From assembly GCF_000718165.1 (NCBI RefSeq), contig NZ_JOEY01000038.1, positions 1 through 64,000 on the forward strand: a stretch of DNA of 64,000 bases, in the 5' to 3' direction. Below the pieces are notes generated by a model that worked only from the letters and a program-made list of their open reading frames with translations, did no database searches and was not told the DNA's origin. The stretch is from Streptomyces fulvoviolaceus (lineage in GTDB: Bacteria > Actinomycetota > Actinomycetes > Streptomycetales > Streptomycetaceae). Each line of letters begins with the position of its first letter. The stretch's first letter is position 1. The translations under genes and the position numbers were made by a program. This document shows, piece by piece, positions 8,488 through 17,074 of the stretch.

Positions 8488-9404
8488 AGCAGAGTCTCTC
8501 GCCGGGTGCCCGCCGCCGACGCGCGGGCTACCTGTTCTGCCTTCCGGGTCTGGCCTTCCTCGCCCTCTTCCTGGCCTACCCGCTCCTCTACAACGTGTGG
8601 ACGTCCGTCCACGACGTCGACCTGGGTCAACTGCTGGGCGGGGACGAGCGGTTCAACGGCGCGGAGAACTACCGGGCCGTGCTCGACGACCCGGCCTTCT
8701 GGCACTCCGTACGCCTCTCACTGGTCTTCACCCTGGGCTCGCTGCTGTTCCAGTTCCTCATCGGCTTCGCCCTGGCCCTGCTCTTCGCCCGCCCGTTCCC
8801 CTTCAACGGCCTGCTGCGCTCGCTCCTGCTGGTGGCCTGGCTGCTGCCCCCGGTGGTCAGCGGCACCCTCTTCCGCTGGCTGCTGGACGCGGAGTCCGGG
8901 GCCTACAACGCCCTGTTCGAAGCGGTCGGCCTGGGCACGCTGTCCCACGACTGGCTCACCGATCCGTCCACCTCGATGGCGGGCGTGATCTTCGCCAACA
9001 TCTGGGTCGGCGTGCCCTTCAACATGCTGCTGCTCCTGGTCGGCCTGCACACCATCGACCCCCAGCTCCACGAGGCCGCCGCCATCGACGGCGCGAGCGC
9101 CTGGCAGCGCTTCCGCCACATCACCCTTCCGCTGATGCGGCCGGTCGCGGTGACCGTCCTCCTCCTCGGCCTCGTCTACACCTTCAAGGTCTTCGACATC
9201 GTCTTCGTGATGACGGGCGGCGGCCCCGTCGACGCCACCCGCGTGCTCTCCCTCTACGTCTACGAGGTCTTCTTCACCTTCTTCCGGTTCGGCCAGGGCG
9301 CCGCCGCCGGCCTGCTGCTGCTCGTCGTACCGCTGCTCGCGGGCGTGTTCTACGTACGACGGCTGCGGCGCGAGGAAGAGGCGCCGGCAGGAGGTGCCGT
9401 ATGA
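8484..9404 (+). CDS. Sugar ABC transporter permease (MalF type)
   Basis: A 306-residue integral membrane protein with about six helices. The cytoplasmic EAA loop for ATPase contact is near residues 197-216 (EAAAIDGASAWQRFRHITLP). The arginine-rich N-terminus before the first helix fits the positive-inside rule. It is translationally coupled by ATGA overlaps to the binding protein before it and the second permease after it. Together they form the channel of a carbohydrate importer. Confidence 0.93.
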   Translation: MKQSLSPGARRRRAGYLFCLPGLAFLALFLAYPLLYNVWTSVHDVDLGQLLGGDERFNGAENYRAVLDDPAFWHSVRLSLVFTLGSLLFQFLIGFALALLFARPFPFNGLLRSLLLVAWLLPPVVSGTLFRWLLDAESGAYNALFEAVGLGTLSHDWLTDPSTSMAGVIFANIWVGVPFNMLLLLVGLHTIDPQLHEAAAIDGASAWQRFRHITLPLMRPVAVTVLLLGLVYTFKVFDIVFVMTGGGPVDATRVLSLYVYEVFFTFFRFGQGAAAGLLLLVVPLLAGVFYVRRLRREEEAPAGGAV

Positions 9405-10228
9405 GACCACCACGCCACCGCTGGCTGCTCACCGCGCTCGCCACCGTGATCACCGCGGCCTTCCTGCTGCCGGTGTACTGGATGGTGAAGACCAGCCTCA
9501 CCCCGCCGGACCGCATCCTGACCCCGACCCCGCAATGGGTGCCCACTCCGGTCACCGGCGAGAACTACTCGACGGCACTGGGCTACGCGGGACTGACCAG
9601 GGCCCTGCTCAACAGTCTGGTCATCTCCTGCGGGGTGGTGGCGCTCACCCTGCTGCTGGGCGTCCCCCTCGCCTATGCGCTCGCCCGGGTCCGGATGCGC
9701 GGCTCGGGCACGATGGTGCTCGCCCTCCTCGTCGCCCAACTCCCGCCCGCCATCGTGCTGGCGGCACCGCTGTTCATCCTCGAACGCCGGGTCGGCCTCT
9801 CCGACACCTACCTGGGCCTGATCGCCGCCGACACGACGCTCACGCTGCCCTTCACGGTGATCGTGCTGAGACCCGTGATGCGCAGCGTCTCGCCGGAGTT
9901 GGAGGAGGCGGCCCTGGTCGACGGCTGCGGACTGCCCGGCGTGCTGCTCCGCGTCGTCCTTCCGCTCATGGTGCCCGGAGTGGTCGCGGCGGCCGGGCTG
10001 TCCTTCCTGATCGGCTGGGGTGAGTTCCTGTTCGGCCTCACGCTCGCCCACGGGCCGGACGTCCAGCCCGTCACCGTCATCCTCAACGCCTTCATCGGCC
10101 AGCACGGAACGTCGTGGGGCGCCCTGATGGCCACCGCCACCCTCATCAGCGTCCCGGTGGTCTGCGTCTTCGCGGCCTTCCAACGCTTCATCGTCGGCGG
10201 GCTCACCGCGGGCAGTGTGAGGAGTTGA
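9401..10228 (+). CDS. Sugar ABC transporter permease (MalG type)
   Basis: A 275-residue inner-membrane permease with about six helices. Its EAA loop (EEAALVDGCGLPGVLLRVV) lies near residues 168-186. It overlaps the preceding permease by four bases and is the partner subunit of the same importer. The glycosidase gene begins five bases after its stop, so uptake and hydrolysis are encoded together. I read the transporter as bringing in an alpha-linked oligosaccharide that the GH31 enzyme then cleaves. Confidence 0.93.
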   Translation: MRPPRHRWLLTALATVITAAFLLPVYWMVKTSLTPPDRILTPTPQWVPTPVTGENYSTALGYAGLTRALLNSLVISCGVVALTLLLGVPLAYALARVRMRGSGTMVLALLVAQLPPAIVLAAPLFILERRVGLSDTYLGLIAADTTLTLPFTVIVLRPVMRSVSPELEEAALVDGCGLPGVLLRVVLPLMVPGVVAAAGLSFLIGWGEFLFGLTLAHGPDVQPVTVILNAFIGQHGTSWGALMATATLISVPVVCVFAAFQRFIVGGLTAGSVRS

Positions 10229-10233
10229 ACGTC

Positions 10234-12498
10234 ATGTCCTCACTGCATCCCCGTGACCACACGCCCTTCGTGGCCCCGCCTCCGCCGCTGACCCCGGCCG
10301 GCCCCACCGCACTCGACCCGGTCGTCACCGCCTCCGTCGCCCACGCCGACAAGGACGGCGCGACCCTGGACGTACGCACCGCGTCCGGACGTACCGGCAC
10401 GCTCCGCCTGCGCCCCGCGACGGGCAGCACGCTGCGGATCACGCTGCGGATGACCGACGTACCCACGGCACCCCGCGTCTCCGTCGTCACCGTGCCGACG
10501 GACACCGGCTGCACCGTCGAGCAGTCGCCGCAGACGCTCACCCTGCACCTCGAAGCCCTGCACGTGGACATCGAACTCTCGTCCTTCTGCATGAAGTTGA
10601 CGGATCATCAGGGCCGGACGCTGTGCCAGGCCACCGACGTGAGCGACACCAACGACCGTACGATGGTGCTGCCGCTCGGCGTCACCGCCCTCACGGACGG
10701 CCGCCTCGCCCACCACGACAGCTGGATCACCGAACCCGACGAGCACTTCTACGGCCTCGGCGAACGCTTCACCGGCCCGGACCTGCGCGGCCAACGCGTC
10801 GACTGCTGGGTCGAGGACGCCCAGGGCTCGACCGGCACCCGCTCCTACAAGGCGGTCCCGTTCCTGCTCTCCAGCCGGGGCTACGCGGTCCTCGTGAACA
10901 CCACGACCGCGGCTTCCTTCGACCTCGCCCACAGCAACACCGGCGCCTGGTCGATGACCGTCCCCGACGAGGTGCTCGACTACTACCTGATCACCGGCAC
11001 CCCCGCCCAGTGCCTGACCGCGTACCGCGACCTGACCGGCCCAGCCCTCCTGCCTCCGAAGTGGGCGTTCGGCCCCTGGATCTCCGGTGGCTTCCGCCAG
11101 GACAGTGCGGCCGAAGTGCGCGAACGCGCCCGCAGCATCCGCTCACGAGGCTTCCCCTGCGACGCCCTGCACATCGACACGTACTGGCAGCCGCACGGCT
11201 CCTGGTCCGACATGAGCTGGGACACCGAGGCGTTCCCGGATCCCCGCGGGCTGATGGCCGACCTGGCCGACCAGGGCTTCCGCGTCTCGCTCTGGATGAA
11301 CCCGTATGTCAGCGTCGACAGCCCGTACTTCACCGAGGTGGACCGCAACGGCTGGTTCCTGCGCACCGCTTCCGGCGCCACCTGGATCGACCAGGTCTGG
11401 GGCGGCACACAGCCGGACTCGGCCGTGCTGGATCTGACGCATCCTGGGGCCGCCGACTGGTTCAGGGGCCGTATCCGCCAAGTCCTCGCCGCGGGGGCGT
11501 CGGTCCTCAAGACCGACTTCGGCGAGGCGGTCCCCGCCGAGGCGGTCGCCCACAACGGCATGACCGGCGACCGCCTGCACAACCTCTACCCGCTCCTCTA
11601 CAACGACCTGGTCGCCGAGGTCACCCGGGAGGCAGGGGCGGGCCACGGTCTGACCTGGGGCCGCTCGACCTGGACCGGCGGCCAGAGGCACGGCGCCAAA
11701 TGGACCGGCGACCCCAACGCGAGCTGGCAGGACCTGGCGTCGACATTGCGCTCGGGTCTCTCCCTCTCCTTCTCCGGCCACCCCTTCTGGAGCCACGACA
11801 TCGGCGGCTTCCACGGCACACCGGACGCCGAACTCTTCGTACGCTGGGCCCAGTTCGGCCTGCTCTCACCGCTGAGCCGGTTCCACGGCATGACGTCCCG
11901 GCTCCCGTGGGACTTCGGCGAGGAGGCGTACGCGGCCGTCCTGCACGCGGCCCGTCTGCGGATGAGCCTGCTGCCGTACGTCTACTCGGCCGCGGCCGAC
12001 GCGGTCCGCACCGGCGAGGCGCTGGCCCGCCCCATGCCCCTGGACCACCCCGACCGCCCCGACGCCCACGCCGCCGACCTCCAATACCTCCTGGGTCCCG
12101 ACCTGTTGGTCGCCCCGCTGTACGTACCGGGAAGCCGACGGCAGGTCTGGTTCCCGCCGGGGGAGTGGGTGCCGTACCGCGGCGGCGCCCCGATCGCCGG
12201 TCCGGCCTGGCATCGCGTGGACGTCCCGCTCGGCATCGCCCCCCTCTGGCTTAGAGCCGGGGCGCTCCTCCTCACCACCACCCCCAGCGACCGCGCGGGC
12301 AGCGCACCCTTCCAGGAACTGACCGCCGTCTGGCCGCACCCACAGTCCGCGCCCTCCCGCACGGCCCGCGCGACCCTGAACGACGAGAACGGCCTCCGGA
12401 CGGTCGTCACCGCCCACCTTGCCGAGGACGACGACCTGACCCTCACCACCGAGGGCCCCGCCGACCTCCGACTGCGCATCGCCACCGAACTCGCCTGA
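10234..12498 (+). CDS. GH31 glycosidase, alpha-xylosidase-like
   Basis: A 754-residue family 31 glycoside hydrolase. An N-terminal beta-sandwich is followed by the catalytic barrel. The nucleophile motif is KTDFGE, with D428 as likely nucleophile, and WTGD places the acid/base at D493. KTDFGE rather than the WIDMNE of alpha-glucosidases is typical of the YicI-type alpha-xylosidase branch. There is no signal peptide, so the enzyme should be cytoplasmic and act on imported sugars such as isoprimeverose-like xylosides. The start at 10234 has TGAGGAG upstream, overlapping the end of the permease gene. It ends the operon and faces a convergent oxidoreductase gene 24 bases away. The alpha-xylosidase call rests on a motif only. 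Confidence 0.88.
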   Translation: MSSLHPRDHTPFVAPPPPLTPAGPTALDPVVTASVAHADKDGATLDVRTASGRTGTLRLRPATGSTLRITLRMTDVPTAPRVSVVTVPTDTGCTVEQSPQTLTLHLEALHVDIELSSFCMKLTDHQGRTLCQATDVSDTNDRTMVLPLGVTALTDGRLAHHDSWITEPDEHFYGLGERFTGPDLRGQRVDCWVEDAQGSTGTRSYKAVPFLLSSRGYAVLVNTTTAASFDLAHSNTGAWSMTVPDEVLDYYLITGTPAQCLTAYRDLTGPALLPPKWAFGPWISGGFRQDSAAEVRERARSIRSRGFPCDALHIDTYWQPHGSWSDMSWDTEAFPDPRGLMADLADQGFRVSLWMNPYVSVDSPYFTEVDRNGWFLRTASGATWIDQVWGGTQPDSAVLDLTHPGAADWFRGRIRQVLAAGASVLKTDFGEAVPAEAVAHNGMTGDRLHNLYPLLYNDLVAEVTREAGAGHGLTWGRSTWTGGQRHGAKWTGDPNASWQDLASTLRSGLSLSFSGHPFWSHDIGGFHGTPDAELFVRWAQFGLLSPLSRFHGMTSRLPWDFGEEAYAAVLHAARLRMSLLPYVYSAAADAVRTGEALARPMPLDHPDRPDAHAADLQYLLGPDLLVAPLYVPGSRRQVWFPPGEWVPYRGGAPIAGPAWHRVDVPLGIAPLWLRAGALLLTTTPSDRAGSAPFQELTAVWPHPQSAPSRTARATLNDENGLRTVVTAHLAEDDDLTLTTEGPADLRLRIATELA

Positions 12499-12522
12499 GC
12501 AACGACGGACGGACGCCCGGAC

Positions 12523-13635
12523 TCAGTGGGCGGAGCCCCCTCTCCAGTCCTCGGCCGCCGTCAGCGGAACCGGGACGGGCTGCTCCGCCGACGTCGTCAG
12601 CTCGATCCGTCGCCCCTCGGCCGACGAGCGGAGAAGGGCGCTCATCGTCTCCAGCACGTGCAGGGCGAGATCACCGCTCGCGCGAGGCGGCCGGTGTCCG
12701 TCGGCGGCGATGAAGTCGAGCAGACCGACGCCCCGTGCGCCGTCGACGTAGCCCGCCGACGACGGGAGCGTGCGCCACCGCGTGTCGTCGAGTTCATGGA
12801 GCCGCACCTCGCCGTCGAAGCCGTTCGGATCCGGAACCATGAGGGTCCCCGCCTCGCCGTGGACCTCGATCGGCGCCGCCGTGGTGGCCACGCCGTCGAA
12901 GCTCGTCGTGATCGTCGTCAGGGTTCCGCCCGAGTGCTCGAGCACGCCCGAGACATGGCTGTCCACCTCGACCGGGATCCGCTCGCCCGCGCGCGGGCCG
13001 GAACCGATGACGCGCTCGGCCCGCAGCCGGCCGGCCGCCCCGATCACGGCACGCACCGGACCCAGCAGGTGGACAAGGGACGCGAGGTAGTAGGGCCCCA
13101 TGTCCAGCAGGGGGCCGCCCCCGGCGGTGTAGTAGAAGTCGGGGTGCGGGTGCCAGCGTTCGTGTCCCGGGGTGACCATCACGGCCGTGGCGAACAGGGG
13201 GCGTCCGATGCTCCCCGCCTCCACGGCCGCCCGTGCCGTCTGGATTCCGGTGCCCAGGACGGTGTCCGGCGCGCACCCCACACCGACGCCGGCCTTCGCG
13301 GCGGCCTCCAACACGACATGGGCGTCAAGGAGGTCGGCGGTCAGCGGCTTCTCTCCGTAGAGGTTCTTCCCGTGGCCGATCGCGCCGAGGGCGATCTCCG
13401 CGTGGGCCGCGGGGACGGTCAGGTTCAGCACCGTGTCCACGTCCGGGCTGCTCAGCAACTCCTCGACGGTCAGCGCCTCGACGCCGGGCAACTCGGCGGC
13501 GACGGCGGCCGACCGGGAGGCGTCGAGATCGGCGACCGCGGTGATGCGCACGGCGGGATGGCCGACGAGCGTGTCCAGATACGCGCGGGAGATGACTCCG
13601 AGACCTACGACGCCGATGCGGTGCGCGTCGCCCAC
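12523..13635 (-). CDS. Gfo/Idh/MocA-family oxidoreductase
   Basis: A 370-residue NAD(P)-dependent sugar or inositol oxidoreductase. The Rossmann fold opens with IGVVGLGVISRAYLD. The EKPLT motif with its catalytic-region lysine lies near residue 100, and the conserved DMGPYYL segment comes in the C-terminal half. The start is a GTG at 13635 preceded by GAGAGGGG seven bases away. This start overlaps the end of the ThuA-like gene by 31 bases, so the two are probably co-transcribed. ThuA plus Gfo/Idh pairs (ThuAB-like) oxidise disaccharides such as trehalose or sucrose to keto-sugars in rhizobia. A similar keto-sugar route is plausible here, but the substrate is unknown. Confidence 0.88.
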   Translation of the reverse strand: MGDAHRIGVVGLGVISRAYLDTLVGHPAVRITAVADLDASRSAAVAAELPGVEALTVEELLSSPDVDTVLNLTVPAAHAEIALGAIGHGKNLYGEKPLTADLLDAHVVLEAAAKAGVGVGCAPDTVLGTGIQTARAAVEAGSIGRPLFATAVMVTPGHERWHPHPDFYYTAGGGPLLDMGPYYLASLVHLLGPVRAVIGAAGRLRAERVIGSGPRAGERIPVEVDSHVSGVLEHSGGTLTTITTSFDGVATTAAPIEVHGEAGTLMVPDPNGFDGEVRLHELDDTRWRTLPSSAGYVDGARGVGLLDFIAADGHRPPRASGDLALHVLETMSALLRSSAEGRRIELTTSAEQPVPVPLTAAEDWRGGSAH

Positions 13636-14315
13636 AGCATGCCCCTCTCGATGATGGTGCGGACGTCGGGGTTCTCCAGTACGTCGAGGCTGTGCCCCGG
13701 TGTCGTCACGACGATGCGCCCGGCGCCCCACCGGCGGGTCCACACCGCCGGCGCGGTGACCGGTCGGTGCCAGGCCTGCCACGGCTGTGCGGGATGGGTG
13801 GTGGTCGCCAGGACGTCGATGAGGTCGTCGTGGAGCACCCAGTACTGCTCGGTGTCGAGCTCGAAGTCCTCGATGCCCGCCGTGATCGGGTGCTCACGGC
13901 CGAGCTCTGTGATGTCGATGGTGTGCGGAAGGAAGTTGTCGTCCTCGCCGCCCCGGCGCTGGCACGGCTCTTTGCCGGGGTGGGTCGCGAACTGGCCTCC
14001 CACCAGGTGGAGATAGTCGGAGGAGGCGCGGAACGAGTCCGCGATACCGCCGTGCCAGCCGGTGAAACCGGTGCCGGCCACGACCGCAGCGCTCAGTCCC
14101 GCCACCTGTTCGGGCTTGATCTCCGACATCGTGACGCACTGCACGACGAGATCAGTGACGGCCATCTCCGCCGCGTCCGCGTACACATCGGTCGACTCCT
14201 CGATCCTGACGGTGTATCCGCTGCTCCGGAGGAAGGGCAGGAACAGTTCCGTGGCCTGGACCGGCCGGTGCCCCTCCCATCCGCCTCGGACCACCAGGGC
14301 GTTCTTCCGCGTCAT
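13605..14315 (-). CDS. ThuA-like protein (class I glutamine amidotransferase fold)
   Basis: A 236-residue ThuA-domain protein. It starts NALVVRGGWEGHRPVQAT, has the GFTGWHGGIADSF segment near residue 95, and ends with a WGAGRIVVTTPGH-type strand near 200. ThuA proteins have a glutamine-amidotransferase-like fold without a confirmed reaction. They accompany Gfo/Idh dehydrogenases in disaccharide use (trehalose ThuA/ThuB). It lies immediately upstream of, and overlaps, such a dehydrogenase here. It diverges from the prenyltransferase gene across 187 bases. A function in keto-sugar handling is inferred from this pairing. Confidence 0.85.
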   Translation of the reverse strand: MTRKNALVVRGGWEGHRPVQATELFLPFLRSSGYTVRIEESTDVYADAAEMAVTDLVVQCVTMSEIKPEQVAGLSAAVVAGTGFTGWHGGIADSFRASSDYLHLVGGQFATHPGKEPCQRRGGEDDNFLPHTIDITELGREHPITAGIEDFELDTEQYWVLHDDLIDVLATTTHPAQPWQAWHRPVTAPAVWTRRWGAGRIVVTTPGHSLDVLENPDVRTIIERGMLWATRTASAS

Positions 14316-14502
14316 CTCGTTCCTTCATGAGGCAGCGCCCTCACTATCCGCCAGGGGTTCGCGCTCGGGAAAGGGGTGCCGGATTCAAGAAAGTTTCGCG
14401 GTCGGCGGCACTGCCGCTCGATACACAGAAGACACGATTTCTTCACAAAAACGAGGGCCAGAAGGTATCTGAAGATTAAAACGCTTGACGTAGGGTCCGA
14501 TC
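14316..14502. promoter_or_regulatory. Divergent intergenic region between thuA-like gene and ebo operon
   Basis: These 187 bases separate two divergent operons. They include a stretch from about 14390 to 14490 that is unusually A/T-rich for this genome, which is where promoters would be expected. A TTGACG at 14485-14490 resembles a -35 box, but no -10 hexamer follows at a proper distance before the ATG at 14503. I therefore place no promoter precisely. TAGGG at 14491-14495 is a weak ribosome-binding site for the prenyltransferase. Confidence 0.4.
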
Positions 14503-15402
14503 ATGCACGGCCCGAACGATTACCATAAATCCCCCCGCCTGGCCGATCTCGCGCAGTTGATCCGCCTGCCCGCAGCGCTCAGCGTGCCCGGTGACATCCT
14601 CGCCGGTGCCGTCGCCGGCACCGGGACACCGCGGCCCCGCATCATCGGCACGATGGCGTCCTCCATCGCCCTCTACTGGGCCGGAATGGCGCTCAACGAC
14701 TACGCGGACGCGACCGTCGACGCGGTGGAGCGTCCCGAACGTCCCATACCCTCCGGGCGAGTTGCCCGCCGTACCGCGCTGGCCACAGCGTGCGGGCTCA
14801 CCGCCGCCGGCCTCGGTCTCGCCGCACTGACCGGTGGACGGCGAGCGCTCGGCGTGGCGCTCCCGCTGACCGGACTGGTCTGGGCGTACGACCTCGGCTT
14901 GAAATCAACCCCGGCCGGCCCCGCCGCCATGGCGGGCGCACGCGCGCTGAACGTGCTGGCCGGAGCGGAGCCCGGAGGCAGGACGTCCGCGCTGCCGGCC
15001 GCACTTCTGGTCGGCGCACACACCTACACCGTCACGGCGCTGAGCCGCCACGAGATCTCCGGCGCTCCGCGCGCGCTGCCCGCCACCACGCTGGCCGGCA
15101 GCACCGCGACCGCCTTGGCCGCCGCGGCGCTTCCGGGCGTACGGCGGCGGAGCAGGGCGGCCCGGATCGGCGCGGCCGTCGGAGCGCTCGGCTACCTCGC
15201 CACGTACGGCACGGCGCAGGCGCGTGCGGCGAGGGAGCCGTCCGGCGCGAACGTCCGGACCGCCGTCGGCACCGGGATCATGTCGCTGATGCCCCTTCAG
15301 GCCTCGCTCACCGCGGGAGCCGGGGGAGCGCTCCCAGCCGGTGTCCTGGCCCTGGCGCATCCGCTGGCGCGCAGACTCGCCCGCAAGGTGTCGCCCACAT
15401 GA
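14503..15402 (+). CDS. eboC: EboC-like UbiA-family prenyltransferase
   Basis: A 299-residue membrane protein of the UbiA superfamily with about eight or nine hydrophobic helices. The first aspartate-rich motif is NDYADATVD at residues 65-73, followed by RPIPSGRV. The second motif is reduced to YDLGLKSTP at about 129. It matches the EboC type, which is annotated in Streptomyces as SCO3242-like prenyltransferase (recalled, not searched). It is the first gene of the ebo operon and overlaps the next gene by four bases. UbiA enzymes move a prenyl group onto an acceptor in the membrane. For Ebo the acceptor is unknown, and a lipid-linked carrier for precursor export is one proposal. The weakened second motif should be noted. 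Confidence 0.85.
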   Translation: MHGPNDYHKSPRLADLAQLIRLPAALSVPGDILAGAVAGTGTPRPRIIGTMASSIALYWAGMALNDYADATVDAVERPERPIPSGRVARRTALATACGLTAAGLGLAALTGGRRALGVALPLTGLVWAYDLGLKSTPAGPAAMAGARALNVLAGAEPGGRTSALPAALLVGAHTYTVTALSRHEISGAPRALPATTLAGSTATALAAAALPGVRRRSRAARIGAAVGALGYLATYGTAQARAAREPSGANVRTAVGTGIMSLMPLQASLTAGAGGALPAGVLALAHPLARRLARKVSPT

Positions 15403-16259
15403 GCCCGATACCCCCGCCCGCCGGGCGGCTCCGGTTCGGCTTCGGCACCAACGGCTTCGCCCTCCACCGCCTCGACGACGTGCTGACCGTGCTCGCCGAC
15501 CTGGGCTACGACTCGGTCGGCCTCACCCTCGACCACGGCCACCTCGACCCGTTCGCCGCCGACCTGCCCCGGCAGGTCGCCCACCTGGCACGGCGGTTGG
15601 ACCGGCTCGGGCTGGGCGTGATGGTGGAGACCGGAGCGCCGTACCTGCTGGATCCGTGGCACAAGCACGTCCCCACCCTGATGTCGGCCTCGGGCACCGA
15701 ACGGCGCGTCGACCTGCTGGGGCGCGCGATCCGCATCGCCGCGGACCTGGGTGCCCCCGCCGTCCACCTGTGCAGCGGCCCGGCACCGGACGATGTGTCC
15801 GAAGAGGAAGCCTGGAAGCGGCTGACCGCAGGCTGCGAAGAGGTCCTGGACCTCGCCCGCGAGCACGGCGTGGCCCTGGGGTTCGAGCCCGAGCCGTACA
15901 TGTTCGTCGACACCGTGCAGCGCGTGCTGGACCTACGGCGCCGGCTCGGCGACCCCGACCTCTTCGGCATCACGCTCGACGTCGGCCACGCCCACTGCGT
16001 CGAGGACCTGCCCCTGCTCGACTGCGTCGGGCTGGCGGCGCCGCATCTGGTGAACGTGCAGATCGAGGACATGCGGCGCGGTGTGCACGAACACCTCGAA
16101 TTCGGCGCGGGCGAGATCGACTTCCCTCCCGTCCTGGCCGCACTGAAGGCCTCCGGCTACCAGGGGCCGGTCTCGGTGGAGATCCAGGGGGCGTCCCTGA
16201 ACGCCCCCGAAGTCGCCCGCCGCTCCCTGGAGTTCCTGAAGGCCGCCGAGCCGTCCTGA
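15399..16259 (+). CDS. Sugar phosphate isomerase/epimerase-like TIM barrel protein in ebo operon
   Basis: A 286-residue xylose-isomerase-like TIM barrel. Likely metal-binding acidic residues and histidines appear in LGFEPEPYMF (about residue 160), LDVGHAHC (about 193) and VNVQIEDM (about 219), followed by SVEIQG near the end. Members epimerise or isomerise sugars, inositols or related polyols. The gene overlaps EboC by an ATGA, so it belongs to the operon. It is not one of the six classical cyanobacterial Ebo proteins, and EboE is a second, distinct barrel further on. I infer that it prepares a polyol or sugar used in the pathway; the substrate is unknown. Confidence 0.82.
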   Translation: MSPIPPPAGRLRFGFGTNGFALHRLDDVLTVLADLGYDSVGLTLDHGHLDPFAADLPRQVAHLARRLDRLGLGVMVETGAPYLLDPWHKHVPTLMSASGTERRVDLLGRAIRIAADLGAPAVHLCSGPAPDDVSEEEAWKRLTAGCEEVLDLAREHGVALGFEPEPYMFVDTVQRVLDLRRRLGDPDLFGITLDVGHAHCVEDLPLLDCVGLAAPHLVNVQIEDMRRGVHEHLEFGAGEIDFPPVLAALKASGYQGPVSVEIQGASLNAPEVARRSLEFLKAAEPS

Positions 16260-16298
16260 GGCCGCGGTCCTCCCTCCCACCGTCAACTCTCCACTTCA

Positions 16299-16316
16299 GT
16301 ACGGCTGTTGCCGTAC
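16299..16316. promoter_or_regulatory. Perfect inverted repeat in the ebo operon
   Basis: GTACGGC at 16299-16305 and GCCGTAC at 16310-16316 form a perfect 7-bp dyad around TGTT. It sits in the only real gap of the ebo operon (83 bases), 27 bases before the EboA start. It could be an operator, an internal attenuator, or a hairpin that stabilises the downstream transcript. No U-tract follows, so a classical terminator is unlikely. Confidence 0.45.
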
Positions 16317-16342
16317 GCGCACCCGAACAGGAGGTATGTGCC

Positions 16343-17074
16343 GTGGAACCGCACATTCCTACCGCCCTCGACCGACAACTCACCCTCGACGCGCAGCGCT
16401 GGCTCACGGACGCCGTCGCCCGCGTCGGCCAGGACCCGGCAGCCGTGCGCACCGTCTTCCCGGCCGTCGGCCGGCACTGCGGGCGCGGACCGCTCGCCGC
16501 CGGCTGGACGGTGGCGGACGCCGCCCGCGCCCGACTGGTCGCGGCCCTGCCGCTGCGCGGAGTGGCGCTCGCCGAGGAGGTCACCGACCTCCACCGGTAC
16601 GGAGACGCCGCCGAACAGCGGGCGGTACTGCGCTCGCTGGCCCTGCTGGACGAGGCGGACGCCTCCTTCGCCGACCTCGGACTGCCCCTGGTGCGCGCGG
16701 CGCTGCGCGGCAACGACACGGACCTGATCGAGGCGGCCCTCGGCCCGTACGCCGCACGTCGCCTGGACCATGACGGCTACCGGCACGCCGTACTGAAGTG
16801 CGTCTTCTGCGGTATCCCCCTCGACCGGATCGCGGGACTCGACGAGCGCGCGGACCGCGAACTCGCCCGCATGCTCGCCGACTTCGCCCACGAACGGGTC
16901 GCCGCCGGCCGTGACGTGCCCGCCGACATCTGGCCGGTCGTGCGCGCCCACCCCGGCACGCTGGAAGCCTCCGGGCTGCCCGAGGAGACCGACTCACCCG
17001 TGCCCGAGCGCCGCGACGCGGCCGTACGGGCCCTCGCCGCCTTCACCGCCACCGCGCCCGCAGGAGCAGCATGA
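16343..17074 (+). CDS. eboA: EboA-domain protein
   Basis: A 243-residue soluble protein, rich in helices and without signal or membrane segments. It matches the EboA family by context and by its length and helical character: an ALDRQLTLDAQRWL opening, HAVLKCVFCGIPLDR near residue 155, and a run of helices that resembles HEAT-like repeats. EboA has no known biochemical activity. The start is a GTG at 16343 preceded by a strong AGGAGG at 16329-16334 with an 8-base spacer, which excludes the nearby ATG and GTG in other frames. The end overlaps EboB by four bases. The EboA call rests on position between EboC and EboB and on general likeness rather than a catalytic motif. Confidence 0.8.
   Translation: MEPHIPTALDRQLTLDAQRWLTDAVARVGQDPAAVRTVFPAVGRHCGRGPLAAGWTVADAARARLVAALPLRGVALAEEVTDLHRYGDAAEQRAVLRSLALLDEADASFADLGLPLVRAALRGNDTDLIEAALGPYAARRLDHDGYRHAVLKCVFCGIPLDRIAGLDERADRELARMLADFAHERVAAGRDVPADIWPVVRAHPGTLEASGLPEETDSPVPERRDAAVRALAAFTATAPAGAA

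Noticed and set aside
14485..14490. TTGACG as a promoter for the ebo operon
   Set aside because: No -10 hexamer at 16-19 bases downstream; placing it would put the transcript start inside the gene.
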